DNA of 64,000 bases from Paenibacillus terrae (lineage in GTDB: Bacteria; Bacillota; Bacilli; Paenibacillales; Paenibacillaceae). The position numbers and the translations under genes were made by a program. Of the stretch, positions 7,516 to 15,002 are shown piece by piece. Positions within the stretch are counted from its first letter, which is position 1. Each line of letters opens with the position of its first letter. Below the pieces are notes generated by a model. The model was not told where the DNA came from and made no database searches. It was given only the letters and a program-made list of their open reading frames with translations. The DNA is taken from positions 12,916 to 76,915 of the forward strand of contig NZ_PNXQ01000015.1 in assembly GCF_005217525.1 (NCBI RefSeq), in the 5' to 3' direction.

Positions 7516-8439
7516 ATGCCATATGATTGCATTATTGTTGGCGGAGGGATTGCCGGGCTGCAAGCGGCTATTCAATTGGGAAGATACAGCAGTCATCGGG
7601 TTCTGGTGATAGATTCGGGCTATGGTCGGTCCACGTTGTGTCATCAGTATCATAATATTTTGGGCTTTCCTGACGGGATTTCAGGTGAAGACCTGCGACG
7701 GCTTGGACGTCATGAGGCAACGAAGCTAGGAACTGAATTTGTTGAAGGTAAGGCGGTGAAAGCTGCCAAGAGAGATGAGCTTTTTGCCATTCAAGTGGAA
7801 GAGGGAACGGTGTATTCCTCAAAGACGCTGCTGCTGGCAACGGGGCTGACCGATCGCTTTCCAAAGCTGGAGGGGCTTTTGGGCTGCTTGGGCAATAGTG
7901 TGTATGTCTGCCCGGACTGTGACGGATACGAGATTCAAGATCGCAGTACGGTTGTGTTGGGAGCGGGAAAAGCCGGAGCTTCCATGGCTCTGATTTTATC
8001 GGCGCGTACGGACCACCTGATTTATGTGAACCATGATCGTTCAGAGGTGCCGGACGAGTTGATGATGAAGCTGTGCGAGAAAGGAATTGGATACAAGGAG
8101 GAGATTATTTCCAGGATCATGACCGAGGAACCGGGACATTTTGAAGGAGTTCAATTGGCTAATGGAGAGGTTGTTCGGGCAGAGCGAGGCTTTTTAGCCT
8201 TTGGAGGCAACCATGTCCATTCAGAGCTGGCCGAGCAGTTGGGCGTGCACTTGCTGGATAACAAGCATATTGAAACTCATCCACGAAGTAAAATGACCAA
8301 TGTAGAGAATGTATGGGTAGCCGGAGATTTGGGAGCGCATGCTGAGCAAGCGACTGTTGCGATGGGAGAAGGAGCAATGTCAGCAATCTGGATACACAAA
8401 GTATTATCCGGTATGAAAACAAAAATATCGCAGCTCTAA
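7516..8439 (+). CDS. Thioredoxin-reductase-like FAD/NAD(P) oxidoreductase with CPDC motif
   Basis: A 307-residue flavoprotein of the thioredoxin-reductase family. The N-terminal FAD-binding motif is IIVGGGIAGLQAA, the central redox pair is C132-P-D-C135 (VCPDCDGYE), the NAD(P) motif is VLGAGKAGA, and the C-terminal FAD motif is VWVAGDLGAHAEQ. Classical TrxB has CAxC; the CPDCDGYE form is seen in thioredoxin-reductase-like proteins of unclear partner. The start follows AGGGAGGA by 7 bases; the earlier TTG at 7489 has no such site. No thioredoxin gene is adjacent. It converges on the yneQ-like gene with only ten bases between the stop codons. Confidence 0.82.
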   Translation: MPYDCIIVGGGIAGLQAAIQLGRYSSHRVLVIDSGYGRSTLCHQYHNILGFPDGISGEDLRRLGRHEATKLGTEFVEGKAVKAAKRDELFAIQVEEGTVYSSKTLLLATGLTDRFPKLEGLLGCLGNSVYVCPDCDGYEIQDRSTVVLGAGKAGASMALILSARTDHLIYVNHDRSEVPDELMMKLCEKGIGYKEEIISRIMTEEPGHFEGVQLANGEVVRAERGFLAFGGNHVHSELAEQLGVHLLDNKHIETHPRSKMTNVENVWVAGDLGAHAEQATVAMGEGAMSAIWIHKVLSGMKTKISQL

Positions 8440-8448
8440 GAGCTGCGG
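8421..8448 (-). terminator. Terminator for the yneQ-like gene, overlapping the end of the flavoprotein gene
   Basis: CGCAGCTCT (8429-8437) pairs with AGAGCTGCG (8439-8447). On the minus strand the stem is followed by ATATTTTTGTTTT. It is embedded in the last codons of the plus-strand gene. Confidence 0.55.
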
Positions 8449-8449
8449 T

Positions 8450-8779
8450 TTACAACGGTGGACGTGTACCTGTGTGAAAATGAAGGCCGAAGCGTTCCAA
8501 TTGCTCGCTCATGCCGTACTTGCGCAAAATTTCCGTTTGTTTGTTGCCAATCAGGTCAAAATGGGGATAGGGCTGACGCTGGTGAATATATTGGGGGTCC
8601 AAACCATTATGGCTGCACCATAAACGCAGCTTGTCCAAATTGGAACAACCCACCTTGGTTACGGTTGTAATACCTGGAAAGCGATCATCCAGCCAGTAAT
8701 GAGTCAGATAAGCAATTTCGCCGCGACTGACCTCTCTTTTCCAGGCTGAAAGCTCCTGTCGGTTAATACCAAACGCCAT
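8450..8779 (-). CDS. yneQ: YneQ-like conserved protein
   Basis: A 109-residue protein matching the YneQ family of Bacilli. It begins MAFGINRQELSAWKREV and contains GEIAYLTHYWLDDRFPG, TVTKVGCSNLDKL and PHFDLIGNKQTEIL. Function is unknown in the family. The start was set at the second in-frame ATG because GGAAGG sits 9 bases before it and directly abuts the upstream ATG. It is monocistronic with a terminator within the neighbouring gene's 3' end. Confidence 0.8.
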   Translation of the reverse strand: MAFGINRQELSAWKREVSRGEIAYLTHYWLDDRFPGITTVTKVGCSNLDKLRLWCSHNGLDPQYIHQRQPYPHFDLIGNKQTEILRKYGMSEQLERFGLHFHTGTRPPL

Positions 8780-8883
8780 CGAGTTCATCCTTCCTTGGTT
8801 TCTTCCGAAATCATGAGTGGTCGGAGGCGTACCATTATTTTCGTATTATTGCCCTGTATTACGCTTCCTAAAGGGTAACACAA

Positions 8884-8916
8884 TAACAGGAGACCGTGTA
8901 TGACGAGCTCCTGTTA
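8884..8916 (-). terminator. Probable terminator of the HxlR gene
   Basis: Arms TAACAGGAG and CTCCTGTTA just beyond the hxlR-type stop codon, followed on the minus strand by TTATTGTGTTA, a modest T-rich tail. Confidence 0.55.
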
Positions 8917-8920
8917 GCGG

Positions 8921-9241
8921 TTAGAGCCATCTTTCGGCCCAGATCTCTACACCATTCAATGCATCACCGAGCTCCTTACCCTTGCGGGTCAGCGAATACT
9001 CGGTGCGCACGGGCCGCTCTGTAATGACATGGCGAAGGATCAGGCCGCTAAGTTCCAACTCTTTAATGCGTTCATTCAGCATACGTTTGCTAAGATCAGG
9101 TATAGAAACATGAATTTCACTGAATCGTTTGGGATGTTCCATCAAAGTATGGATGATGAGAGCGGTCCATTTTTTGCTGATGATCTGAAAGGACTGTTCC
9201 ACCTTGCCGCACAAAAGCTTAGGCTGCCTGTCGTCGCTCAT
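8921..9241 (-). CDS. HxlR/MarR-like winged-helix regulator
   Basis: A 106-residue HxlR-family regulator. It has the single N-terminal cysteine followed by the ISKKWTALIIHTLME helix, and the recognition region RFSEIHVSIPDLSKRMLNERIKELELSGLI. The beta-wing contains RPVRTEYSLTRKGKEL. Cysteine-containing HxlR proteins such as YodB, CatR and HypR sense quinones, diamide or hypochlorite through this residue. The start was set at the ATG 7 bases after GAGGGG; an upstream TTG at 9304 has no ribosome site. The nearby nitroreductase, TrxB-like and azoreductase genes are plausible targets. Confidence 0.85.
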   Translation of the reverse strand: MSDDRQPKLLCGKVEQSFQIISKKWTALIIHTLMEHPKRFSEIHVSIPDLSKRMLNERIKELELSGLILRHVITERPVRTEYSLTRKGKELGDALNGVEIWAERWL

Positions 9242-9297
9242 CTGAATCCCCTCAATTTCATTGGTTGTTTTAAACAGTATACTAAAAGTAACTCTGT

Positions 9298-9329
9298 TTA
9301 CCAATAGTAACTATCTTGGCTTGTGTCAA
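9298..9329 (-). promoter_or_regulatory. HxlR promoter with TTAC-N5-GTAA operator
   Basis: On the minus strand, TTGACA (9324-9329) is followed after 17 bases by TATTGG. The palindrome TTAC-CAATA-GTAA spans 9298-9310 and overlaps the -10 region. Another GTAAC half-site lies at about 9288. This suggests autoregulation. Confidence 0.55.
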
Positions 9330-9435
9330 CTGTGACATTTTTAACAGTTTTTTCTCATTCCTTACGTCAATCATACCACAGAAAACGTTATCATTACAGG
9401 AAATATCGAATGTTCACGATTTCGCTAAAATTTGA

Positions 9436-9490
9436 TTGACTTGCCCCTTATTTTGGGTGTATTATGGGTTACGTTAATTCCTCAGGTAAC
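9436..9490 (+). promoter_or_regulatory. zwf promoter with GTTAC/GTAAC repeat in the leader
   Basis: -35 TTGACT (9436-9441), 18-base spacer, -10 TATTAT (9460-9465) preceded by GTG. GTTAC (9469-9473) and GTAAC lie about 13 bases apart just downstream, similar in half-site to the HxlR-type operators but with wider spacing. Confidence 0.55.
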
Positions 9491-9533
9491 TTTTAATAAC
9501 CTCATCTTTTATAATGGGAAGAAGGAATAATTC

Positions 9534-11036
9534 ATGGATTCAATGACTTTTGTCTTATTTGGAGCGACAGGGGATTTGGCTAAACGTAAAATCTACCCTG
9601 CCTTGTATAATTTGTTTGTCGAAGGTAAAATTCCGGCTTCCTTTTCTGTAATTGGTATGGGGCGTCGTGAAGTGGCTGACGAACAGTTTCAAAGTAACGT
9701 AGAACAATCCATTAAGGATTTTTCCAGGCACGTGAATAATGACCGTGCACAGATGGATCAGTTCTTGAGCGCTTTCCGCTACAGTGCATTGAACGTCAAT
9801 CACCCTGAAGACTATAAAAAGCTGTTGCAGCTTGCTGAGCAACGTGAAAATGACTTGGGAATTCCGGGGAACCGCATGTTTTACTTATCGGTGGCACCGG
9901 AATTTTTTGATGTGATTGCCCTCAACATCCGGGAAAGCGGTTTGGCTGATACGAAGGGCTGGAAACGGCTTATTATCGAAAAACCATTCGGACATGATCT
10001 GGAATCGGCACGTGAGCTGAATGATCGCTTAAGCAGAACGTTTGCCGAGGATGAAATTTATCGTATTGACCATTACCTGGGTAAGCCGATGGTGCAAAAT
10101 CTTGAAGCCTTGAAATTTGCTAATCCATTGCTTCAGGGTGTGTGGAACAATCAATACATTGCCAATGTGCAAATTACCGCTTCCGAAACTGTAGGCGTCG
10201 AGGAACGCGCAGGATATTATGATCACTCCGGAGCTATTCGGGACATGGTGCAGAATCACATGCTGCAAGTGCTAATGATGGCGGCTATGAATAAGCCGGG
10301 GCATGTAACGGCAGATCAGGTGCGTGACGAAAAAAGTAAGGTTATGAAGGCGTTGCGTGCGCTTGATCCTTCCGATATTGCTTCCAGCGTGGTGAGAGGC
10401 CAATACACGAACGGTGAGATTAACGGAAAAGCAGTTCCTTCCTATAAAGAAGAGCCGGACATTGGACCGGACTCACAAAATGATACTTTCATTTCAGCTC
10501 GTCTGTGGATTGACAATGAGCAATGGTCAGGTGTGCCGTTCTATATTCGTACAGGTAAACGCATGAATGAAAAATCCACTCGTATCGTCGTAGAATTTAA
10601 AAAGGATAGCACAGACCCGTATGCGGCTCAAGGACAGCCATCCGAGCCGAACTTGCTTACGATTCATGTGAACCCGGATGAAAAGGTAACACTGCGTCTG
10701 AACAGTAAGGACCCGTTGAATAACGGTCAACTGGAGACGGTGCTGATGAATTACACATCAGAGGCCAAGGAAGTACCGGAAGCTTATGAGCGCCTCATCT
10801 TTGATGCGCTGCGCGGCGACTCCACCTTTTTCGCCCACTGGAATGAAGTTGAGCTTTCATGGATGTGGGTACAGCCAGTGCTGGAAGCATTTGCTCGCGG
10901 CGAAGTTCCGCTTCATACGTATGCGGCAGGCTCCTACGGTCCAGAGGCTTCTGACCAATTGTTGGAGGAACAGGGCTTTACATGGTGGCTGGATCAAAAG
11001 TCAGAACGTTCTGAAAAAGCGGTTGTTCGTTCGTAA
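9534..11036 (+). CDS. zwf: Glucose-6-phosphate 1-dehydrogenase
   Basis: A 500-residue enzyme that oxidises glucose 6-phosphate to 6-phosphogluconolactone with NADP+, the entry to the oxidative pentose phosphate pathway. The N-terminal dinucleotide motif is FGATGDLAKRKIYPAL and the active-site motif is RIDHYLGK with the catalytic His region following (conserved EIYRIDHYLGKPMVQN). RIIIEKPFGHDL-like sequence (RLIIEKPFGHDL) is also intact. The length is normal. GAAGAAGGA precedes the start; a second ATG lies three codons later. The 6-phosphogluconate dehydrogenase gene follows after 57 bases, so the two are probably co-transcribed. Confidence 0.95.
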   Translation: MDSMTFVLFGATGDLAKRKIYPALYNLFVEGKIPASFSVIGMGRREVADEQFQSNVEQSIKDFSRHVNNDRAQMDQFLSAFRYSALNVNHPEDYKKLLQLAEQRENDLGIPGNRMFYLSVAPEFFDVIALNIRESGLADTKGWKRLIIEKPFGHDLESARELNDRLSRTFAEDEIYRIDHYLGKPMVQNLEALKFANPLLQGVWNNQYIANVQITASETVGVEERAGYYDHSGAIRDMVQNHMLQVLMMAAMNKPGHVTADQVRDEKSKVMKALRALDPSDIASSVVRGQYTNGEINGKAVPSYKEEPDIGPDSQNDTFISARLWIDNEQWSGVPFYIRTGKRMNEKSTRIVVEFKKDSTDPYAAQGQPSEPNLLTIHVNPDEKVTLRLNSKDPLNNGQLETVLMNYTSEAKEVPEAYERLIFDALRGDSTFFAHWNEVELSWMWVQPVLEAFARGEVPLHTYAAGSYGPEASDQLLEEQGFTWWLDQKSERSEKAVVRS

Positions 11037-11093
11037 ACATGTACACATCACTACATTGAGAATATATTTTTGCTACGGCAGGAGGCCTTTACA

Positions 11094-11987
11094 ATGCAAG
11101 TTGGATTAATCGGTTTGGGAAAAATGGGCTTGAACCTCGGAAAAAACTTGATCGATCACAAGCATGAAGTTGTCGCTTACGACGTCAATGCAGCAGCGAT
11201 TCAAGAAATGAAGGATTACGGTGCTACAGGTGCTTCCACACTGGAAGAGCTTGTGCAAGCGACCCAATCCCCAAGAGTACTGTGGATTATGGTTCCCCAT
11301 CAAATTGTTGATTCCGTGCTGGAGCAGCTTCAACCAATTTTGTCCAAAGGGGACATTATTATTGAAGGTGGTAACTCTCATTACAAAGAGTCGATTGCTC
11401 GTCATGCCCGTCTGAAGGAATACGGTATCAGCTTCATGGATGCCGGTACCTCCGGCGGTATGGAAGGTGCACGTAGTGGCGCTTGTTACATGATCGGCGG
11501 CGACCCGGAAGCATGGGCGTTTGTTGAGCCTATTTTCCGCGACACAGCGGTGGAAAATGGTTATCTGTATGCAGGTAAATCCGGTAGCGGACATTTTCTC
11601 AAAATGGTTCACAACGGTGTGGAATATGGTATGATGGCCTCCATTGGTGAAGGCTTTGAAGTGCTGGAGAAAAGCAGCTTTGACTTCGATTATGAGCAAG
11701 TGGCACGCGTTTGGAACAACGGTTCCGTTATTCGCTCCTGGTTGATGGGCTTGACCGAGCGTGCATTTTCCAAGGATGCAAATCTGGATGAAATTCGCGG
11801 GGTTATGCACTCTTCCGGCGAAGGTAAATGGACGGTTGAGGAGGCATTGGACATTCAGGCGGCTACTCCGGTTATTGCGTTGTCCTTGCTAATGCGTTAC
11901 CGTTCTCTGGATGCAGATACGTTCAACGGGAAAGTCGTTGCCGCGCTGCGTAATGAATTTGGCGGTCATGCAGTAGAAAAGAAATAG
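11094..11987 (+). CDS. gnd: 6-phosphogluconate dehydrogenase, short (YqeC/GndA) type
   Basis: A 297-residue decarboxylating dehydrogenase that converts 6-phosphogluconate to ribulose 5-phosphate. It has the N-terminal GLIGLGKMGLNLGKNL motif, the substrate-binding DAGTSGGMEGARSGACYMIGG segment and the catalytic lysine in HFLKMVHNGVEYGMM. The length fits the short YqeC-type form rather than the 470-residue GntZ form, and the cofactor preference can differ (often NAD+). GGAGG lies ahead of the ATG. Terminator downstream. Confidence 0.93.
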   Translation: MQVGLIGLGKMGLNLGKNLIDHKHEVVAYDVNAAAIQEMKDYGATGASTLEELVQATQSPRVLWIMVPHQIVDSVLEQLQPILSKGDIIIEGGNSHYKESIARHARLKEYGISFMDAGTSGGMEGARSGACYMIGGDPEAWAFVEPIFRDTAVENGYLYAGKSGSGHFLKMVHNGVEYGMMASIGEGFEVLEKSSFDFDYEQVARVWNNGSVIRSWLMGLTERAFSKDANLDEIRGVMHSSGEGKWTVEEALDIQAATPVIALSLLMRYRSLDADTFNGKVVAALRNEFGGHAVEKK

Positions 11988-12010
11988 TAACGATATAAGT
12001 TAGCATTGAT

Positions 12011-12034
12011 CCCCGCAGCTTCAAAACTGCGGGG
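12011..12034 (+). terminator. Terminator after gnd
   Basis: Perfect arms CCCCGCAG and CTGCGGGG with an eight-base loop, followed by a weak T-rich tail (ATATTGCTATAT). Confidence 0.65.
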
Positions 12035-12135
12035 ATATTGCTATATGTTCTTGGCGTGCACTTTTTGCTTTATGCATATTTTTCCTTGTATATCCGCACA
12101 ATAGATGAAAAAGAAGGCGGAAGGATGAATAGCAT

Positions 12136-12810
12136 ATGTGCAAAAGATTTTCGTTATCGGCGGATTTGGACGAGGTAAGGGATCATTTTGGCATCCAACG
12201 GGTGATGTATTATTATAAAACGCGTTATAACATGAGCCCTACCCAGCATGTTCCCATCGTCCTGCATCAGAATGGAGAACGGGTGCTAGATGAATTTCGC
12301 TGGGGATTTATCCCCTACTGGGGCAAGGATTGTGTCAACGCCGATTTGAATACGGTACGAGTGAATCCTAGTTACCGCAAAATGGCCGAAACCCGGCGCT
12401 GTGTCATTCCTTGCAACGGCTTTTATTATTGGCGAAAGCTCGGTAAACGTATGTGTGCGGTGCGGGTGGTGTTGCCGGGACAGAAAATGTTTGCGGTCGC
12501 GGGATTGTATGAGGTATGGCAGGATAGCCGTAAGGAGCCGCTGCGTACCTGTACGATGATGACGGTGCAGGCCAATGCGGATATTCGTGAATTTGACGGC
12601 CGTATGCCCGCCATTTTGGAACCCTCGAATATGGATTCATGGCTGAACCCGTCTATTAAGAACATAGATGAGTTGCTGCCGCTGCTGTGTACGTATGAAC
12701 AGGGCGATATGAGCATCTATCCGGTGACCCCGCTGGTCGCCAATGATGAACACGATAACCGCGAATGCATTCAGGAAATGGATTTGCAATGGTCCTGGAT
12801 CAAGCCTTAA
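12136..12810 (+). CDS. SRAP (YedK/HMCES-like) protein with altered active site
   Basis: A 224-residue member of the SOS-response-associated peptidase family. Canonical members use Cys2 to form a thiazolidine crosslink with abasic sites in single-stranded DNA. Cys2 is present (MCKRF rather than the usual MCGRF), as are FRWGFIPYW, CVIP, MFAVAGLYEVW and RMPAIL. Three conserved positions differ. The usual NARAET reads NADLNT (Arg to Asp70), the Glu of GFYEW is Tyr98 (GFYYW), and the His of HDRMP is Asp154 (FDGRMP). The asparagine is kept (Asn68). The fold is therefore clear but the chemistry is doubtful. An ATG directly before the TGC codon is required for N-terminal cysteine exposure, supporting this start. 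Confidence 0.85.
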   Translation: MCKRFSLSADLDEVRDHFGIQRVMYYYKTRYNMSPTQHVPIVLHQNGERVLDEFRWGFIPYWGKDCVNADLNTVRVNPSYRKMAETRRCVIPCNGFYYWRKLGKRMCAVRVVLPGQKMFAVAGLYEVWQDSRKEPLRTCTMMTVQANADIREFDGRMPAILEPSNMDSWLNPSIKNIDELLPLLCTYEQGDMSIYPVTPLVANDEHDNRECIQEMDLQWSWIKP

Positions 12811-12951
12811 ATGAATATGGAGAATTTTCATTCACTACAGATCATAAGCTTCCCGCCGCCTGCATAGGTATGTATTGGGGAACAAGCGTCATGATCCGGG
12901 GAGAGGGGAAACGGCCGAAGGAGTATCTCATATGGGATGGAGGCGATTGGA

Positions 12952-13023
12952 ATGAGCAACGATACACTCATCCAACTGCTGGTGCTCATGGTGACGATCA
13001 TCGGTCTGGTCCAAAACCGGTAA
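12952..13023 (+). CDS. 23-residue hydrophobic peptide (holin/toxin-like)
   Basis: Starts at an ATG 7 bases after GGAGGCG and ends TAA, directly before a strong terminator. The peptide is one hydrophobic segment (LIQLLVLMVTIIGLV) with a short polar N-terminus and a QNR tail. An even shorter frame (MGWRRLE) overlaps its start by ATGA. Size, single membrane segment and terminator resemble small membrane peptides annotated as holin-like or type I toxins in Bacilli, but no antitoxin RNA can be proven. The rest of 12811-12951 shows no gene. Confidence 0.4.
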   Translation: MSNDTLIQLLVLMVTIIGLVQNR

Positions 13024-13041
13024 GTGGCAGGTTCCAGAAGG

Positions 13042-13077
13042 CGGGAGAATTGCCCTAGGCAATCTTCCGTTTTTTTT
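13042..13077 (+). terminator. Strong intrinsic terminator after the small hydrophobic peptide
   Basis: CGGGAGAATTGCC and GGCAATCTTCCG form a near-perfect stem with a CTA loop and eight T residues. Confidence 0.85.
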
Positions 13078-13144
13078 CGTTTTCCTTTCAAGTGCGGCAA
13101 CAAGAGATTTTTTTAAAATGCTCGCAGATGGAGGGAGTTTGCGG

Positions 13145-13181
13145 TACAATAGATGCTAAGCTACAGGTGACAAGACACCTG
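13145..13181 (+). promoter_or_regulatory. niaP promoter -10 and NiaR-type operator
   Basis: A TACAAT -10 hexamer (13145-13150) is followed by the palindrome CAGGTG-ACAAGA-CACCTG (13164-13181), placed over the transcription start. As I recall, the NiaR niacin repressor of Bacilli recognises CAGGTGT-type palindromes, and niaP is a known NiaR target. The -35 is poor. Confidence 0.55.
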
Positions 13182-13224
13182 AATATACGGCTATATATGA
13201 TGCATTTTTAAGGGAGAGCGAATC

Positions 13225-14433
13225 ATGAGTGAATTGGCTTCATTACCACCATCCAAAAAGCGAAAGCTGCTGTTTAGCGCAGGACTCAGTTGGCTCTTTG
13301 ATGCCATGGACGTTGGGTTGCTTTCGTTCATAGCCGCAGCGCTGGCTAAGGAGTGGCATTTGGGATCAGAGCAGGTTGGTCTATTGACTGCGATGAATTC
13401 GATAGGGATGGTGTTCGGGGCCGCTTTAGCGGGGATTTTGGCTGATCGCTACGGCAGGCGTGCAATATTAGTGTGGACGCTGTTGATCTTTTCTATTGCA
13501 AGCGGCTTGTCAGCTTTGGCGACTGGGCTCGGTGTACTGTTGGTGCTGCGCTTTATTGCGGGCGTAGGCTTGGGAGGGGAATTGCCTGTAGCTTCGACGC
13601 TGGTGTCGGAATCAGTGCCGGTTCAGGAACGGGGAAAAGCGGTCGTTTTGTTGGAAAGCTTCTGGGCCGCGGGTTGGATTCTTTCAGCGCTTATTGCCTA
13701 TTTTGTTATTCCAAAGTACGGCTGGCAGATGGCTTTTATTCTCGGCGCAGTACCAGCCCTGTACGCCCTTTATTTACGCAAAGCGGTAGAGGATTCACCA
13801 CGATACAAGCAGCAGAGTGTCAAGCTTCCACTGCGTGAAAGACTGGCTTCCATTTGGACAGGGCCGAACCGCAAGTCCACGCTCATGCTGTGGATTTTAT
13901 GGTTTACGGTTGTATTTTCCTATTACGGAATGTTTCTGTGGCTGCCAAGCATTATGTTTATGAAGGGTTTTGAACTGGTTAAAAGCTTTGAGTATGTCCT
14001 GATCATGACGCTGGCGCAATTGCCAGGATATTTTACTGCGGCATATCTGATTGAAAAGCTGGGCCGCAAATTCGTGCTGATCGTCTATTTACTGCTAACG
14101 GCGGTGTCCGCTATTTGGTTCGGTACCTCGGAAACTGCAGGAATGCTGCTGGCTGCTGGTATCTGCTTGTCCTTTTTCAATCTCGGCGCGTGGGGAGCCA
14201 TGTATGCCTATACCCCGGAATTGTACCCAACAGCGGTCCGTTCTACTGGTGTGGGTATGGCGGCTGCATTTGGCCGTATTGGTGGCGTGATCGGACCTTT
14301 TCTGGTCGGAATGCTGGTCGGACAGGGCATGGCGTTGCAATCTATCTTTGTCATTTTCTTCGGAGCGATTCTGATTGGAGCGGCGGCGGTATGGTTGCTG
14401 GGGACCGAAACGAAGAATCGGGAGATCGACTAA
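13225..14433 (+). CDS. niaP: Niacin transporter, MFS superfamily
   Basis: A 402-residue transporter with 12 predicted membrane helices. It is close to B. subtilis NiaP (YceI): GLSWLFDAMDVGLLSFI in helix 1, the DRYGRR loop between helices 2 and 3, RFIAGVGLGGELPVASTLVSE and LLESFWAAGWI. NiaP imports nicotinate/nicotinamide for NAD salvage. A palindrome that fits a NiaR operator lies in the promoter. Alternative assignments within the aromatic-acid/sugar porter group cannot be excluded, but the match in helices 1 to 5 is good. AGGGAGAG precedes the ATG. Confidence 0.82.
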   Translation: MSELASLPPSKKRKLLFSAGLSWLFDAMDVGLLSFIAAALAKEWHLGSEQVGLLTAMNSIGMVFGAALAGILADRYGRRAILVWTLLIFSIASGLSALATGLGVLLVLRFIAGVGLGGELPVASTLVSESVPVQERGKAVVLLESFWAAGWILSALIAYFVIPKYGWQMAFILGAVPALYALYLRKAVEDSPRYKQQSVKLPLRERLASIWTGPNRKSTLMLWILWFTVVFSYYGMFLWLPSIMFMKGFELVKSFEYVLIMTLAQLPGYFTAAYLIEKLGRKFVLIVYLLLTAVSAIWFGTSETAGMLLAAGICLSFFNLGAWGAMYAYTPELYPTAVRSTGVGMAAAFGRIGGVIGPFLVGMLVGQGMALQSIFVIFFGAILIGAAAVWLLGTETKNREID

Positions 14434-14488
14434 CCTTTACATTCACCTCTATAAAGATTCATAATATAAGAGAGAGGAGTGACCTGAA

Positions 14489-14935
14489 ATGGAGCATACC
14501 TTTCTGCTCAAGGCAGACTGGAACGGGGGGCGCAACAGCGATGGCCATATTGAGGCCGGACAGCTGCGGACAGCGATTTCGATCCCGGCGGAGATGGGCG
14601 GTCCCGGTGTGGGCACCAATCCGGATGAAATGCTGCTAGGCGCTGCCGCGACCTGCTATTTGATTACATTGGCGGCGATGATGGAGCGTGCGGGTCTTCC
14701 GGTGGCTTCACTGGCACTGGAATCTGAAGGCATTGTCGATGTAACGAACAATATTTTTACATATCGTCGAATTATCCATCGTCCGCGAGTTCATTTGGCC
14801 GCCGATGCGACAGAATCGCAGATCGAACAGGCATTGCGGCTGGCAGAGCAGGCTGAGAGCTCTTGTATGATCTCGCGTGCCGTAGCGGAGAATGTGGCTT
14901 TATCTACAGAGCCCGTCGTGGATCGCGCCTCTTAG
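14489..14935 (+). CDS. OsmC/Ohr family protein
   Basis: A 148-residue OsmC-family protein. Two cysteines sit in the expected places: AATCYLITLAAMMERAGL and AEQAESSCMISRAV, the reactive and resolving thiols of peroxide reductases in this family. EMGGPGVGTNPDEMLLGAAATC is the classic motif before the first cysteine. A thiol peroxidase acting on organic hydroperoxides is likely. GAGAGGAG precedes the ATG. It lies 55 bases after niaP and 67 bases before the lactonase gene; co-transcription is possible. Confidence 0.85.
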   Translation: MEHTFLLKADWNGGRNSDGHIEAGQLRTAISIPAEMGGPGVGTNPDEMLLGAAATCYLITLAAMMERAGLPVASLALESEGIVDVTNNIFTYRRIIHRPRVHLAADATESQIEQALRLAEQAESSCMISRAVAENVALSTEPVVDRAS

Positions 14936-15002
14936 CGCTATTTAAACCAGGAGCAATCATTCCAATTGCCCATTATTTTTCTAATTTGAGGAGGACACAA
15001 CC

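Noticed and set aside
11106..11810. A 234-codon minus-strand frame inside gnd
   Set aside because: Antisense shadow of a conserved gene, with His/Asn/Thr-rich composition and no ribosome site.
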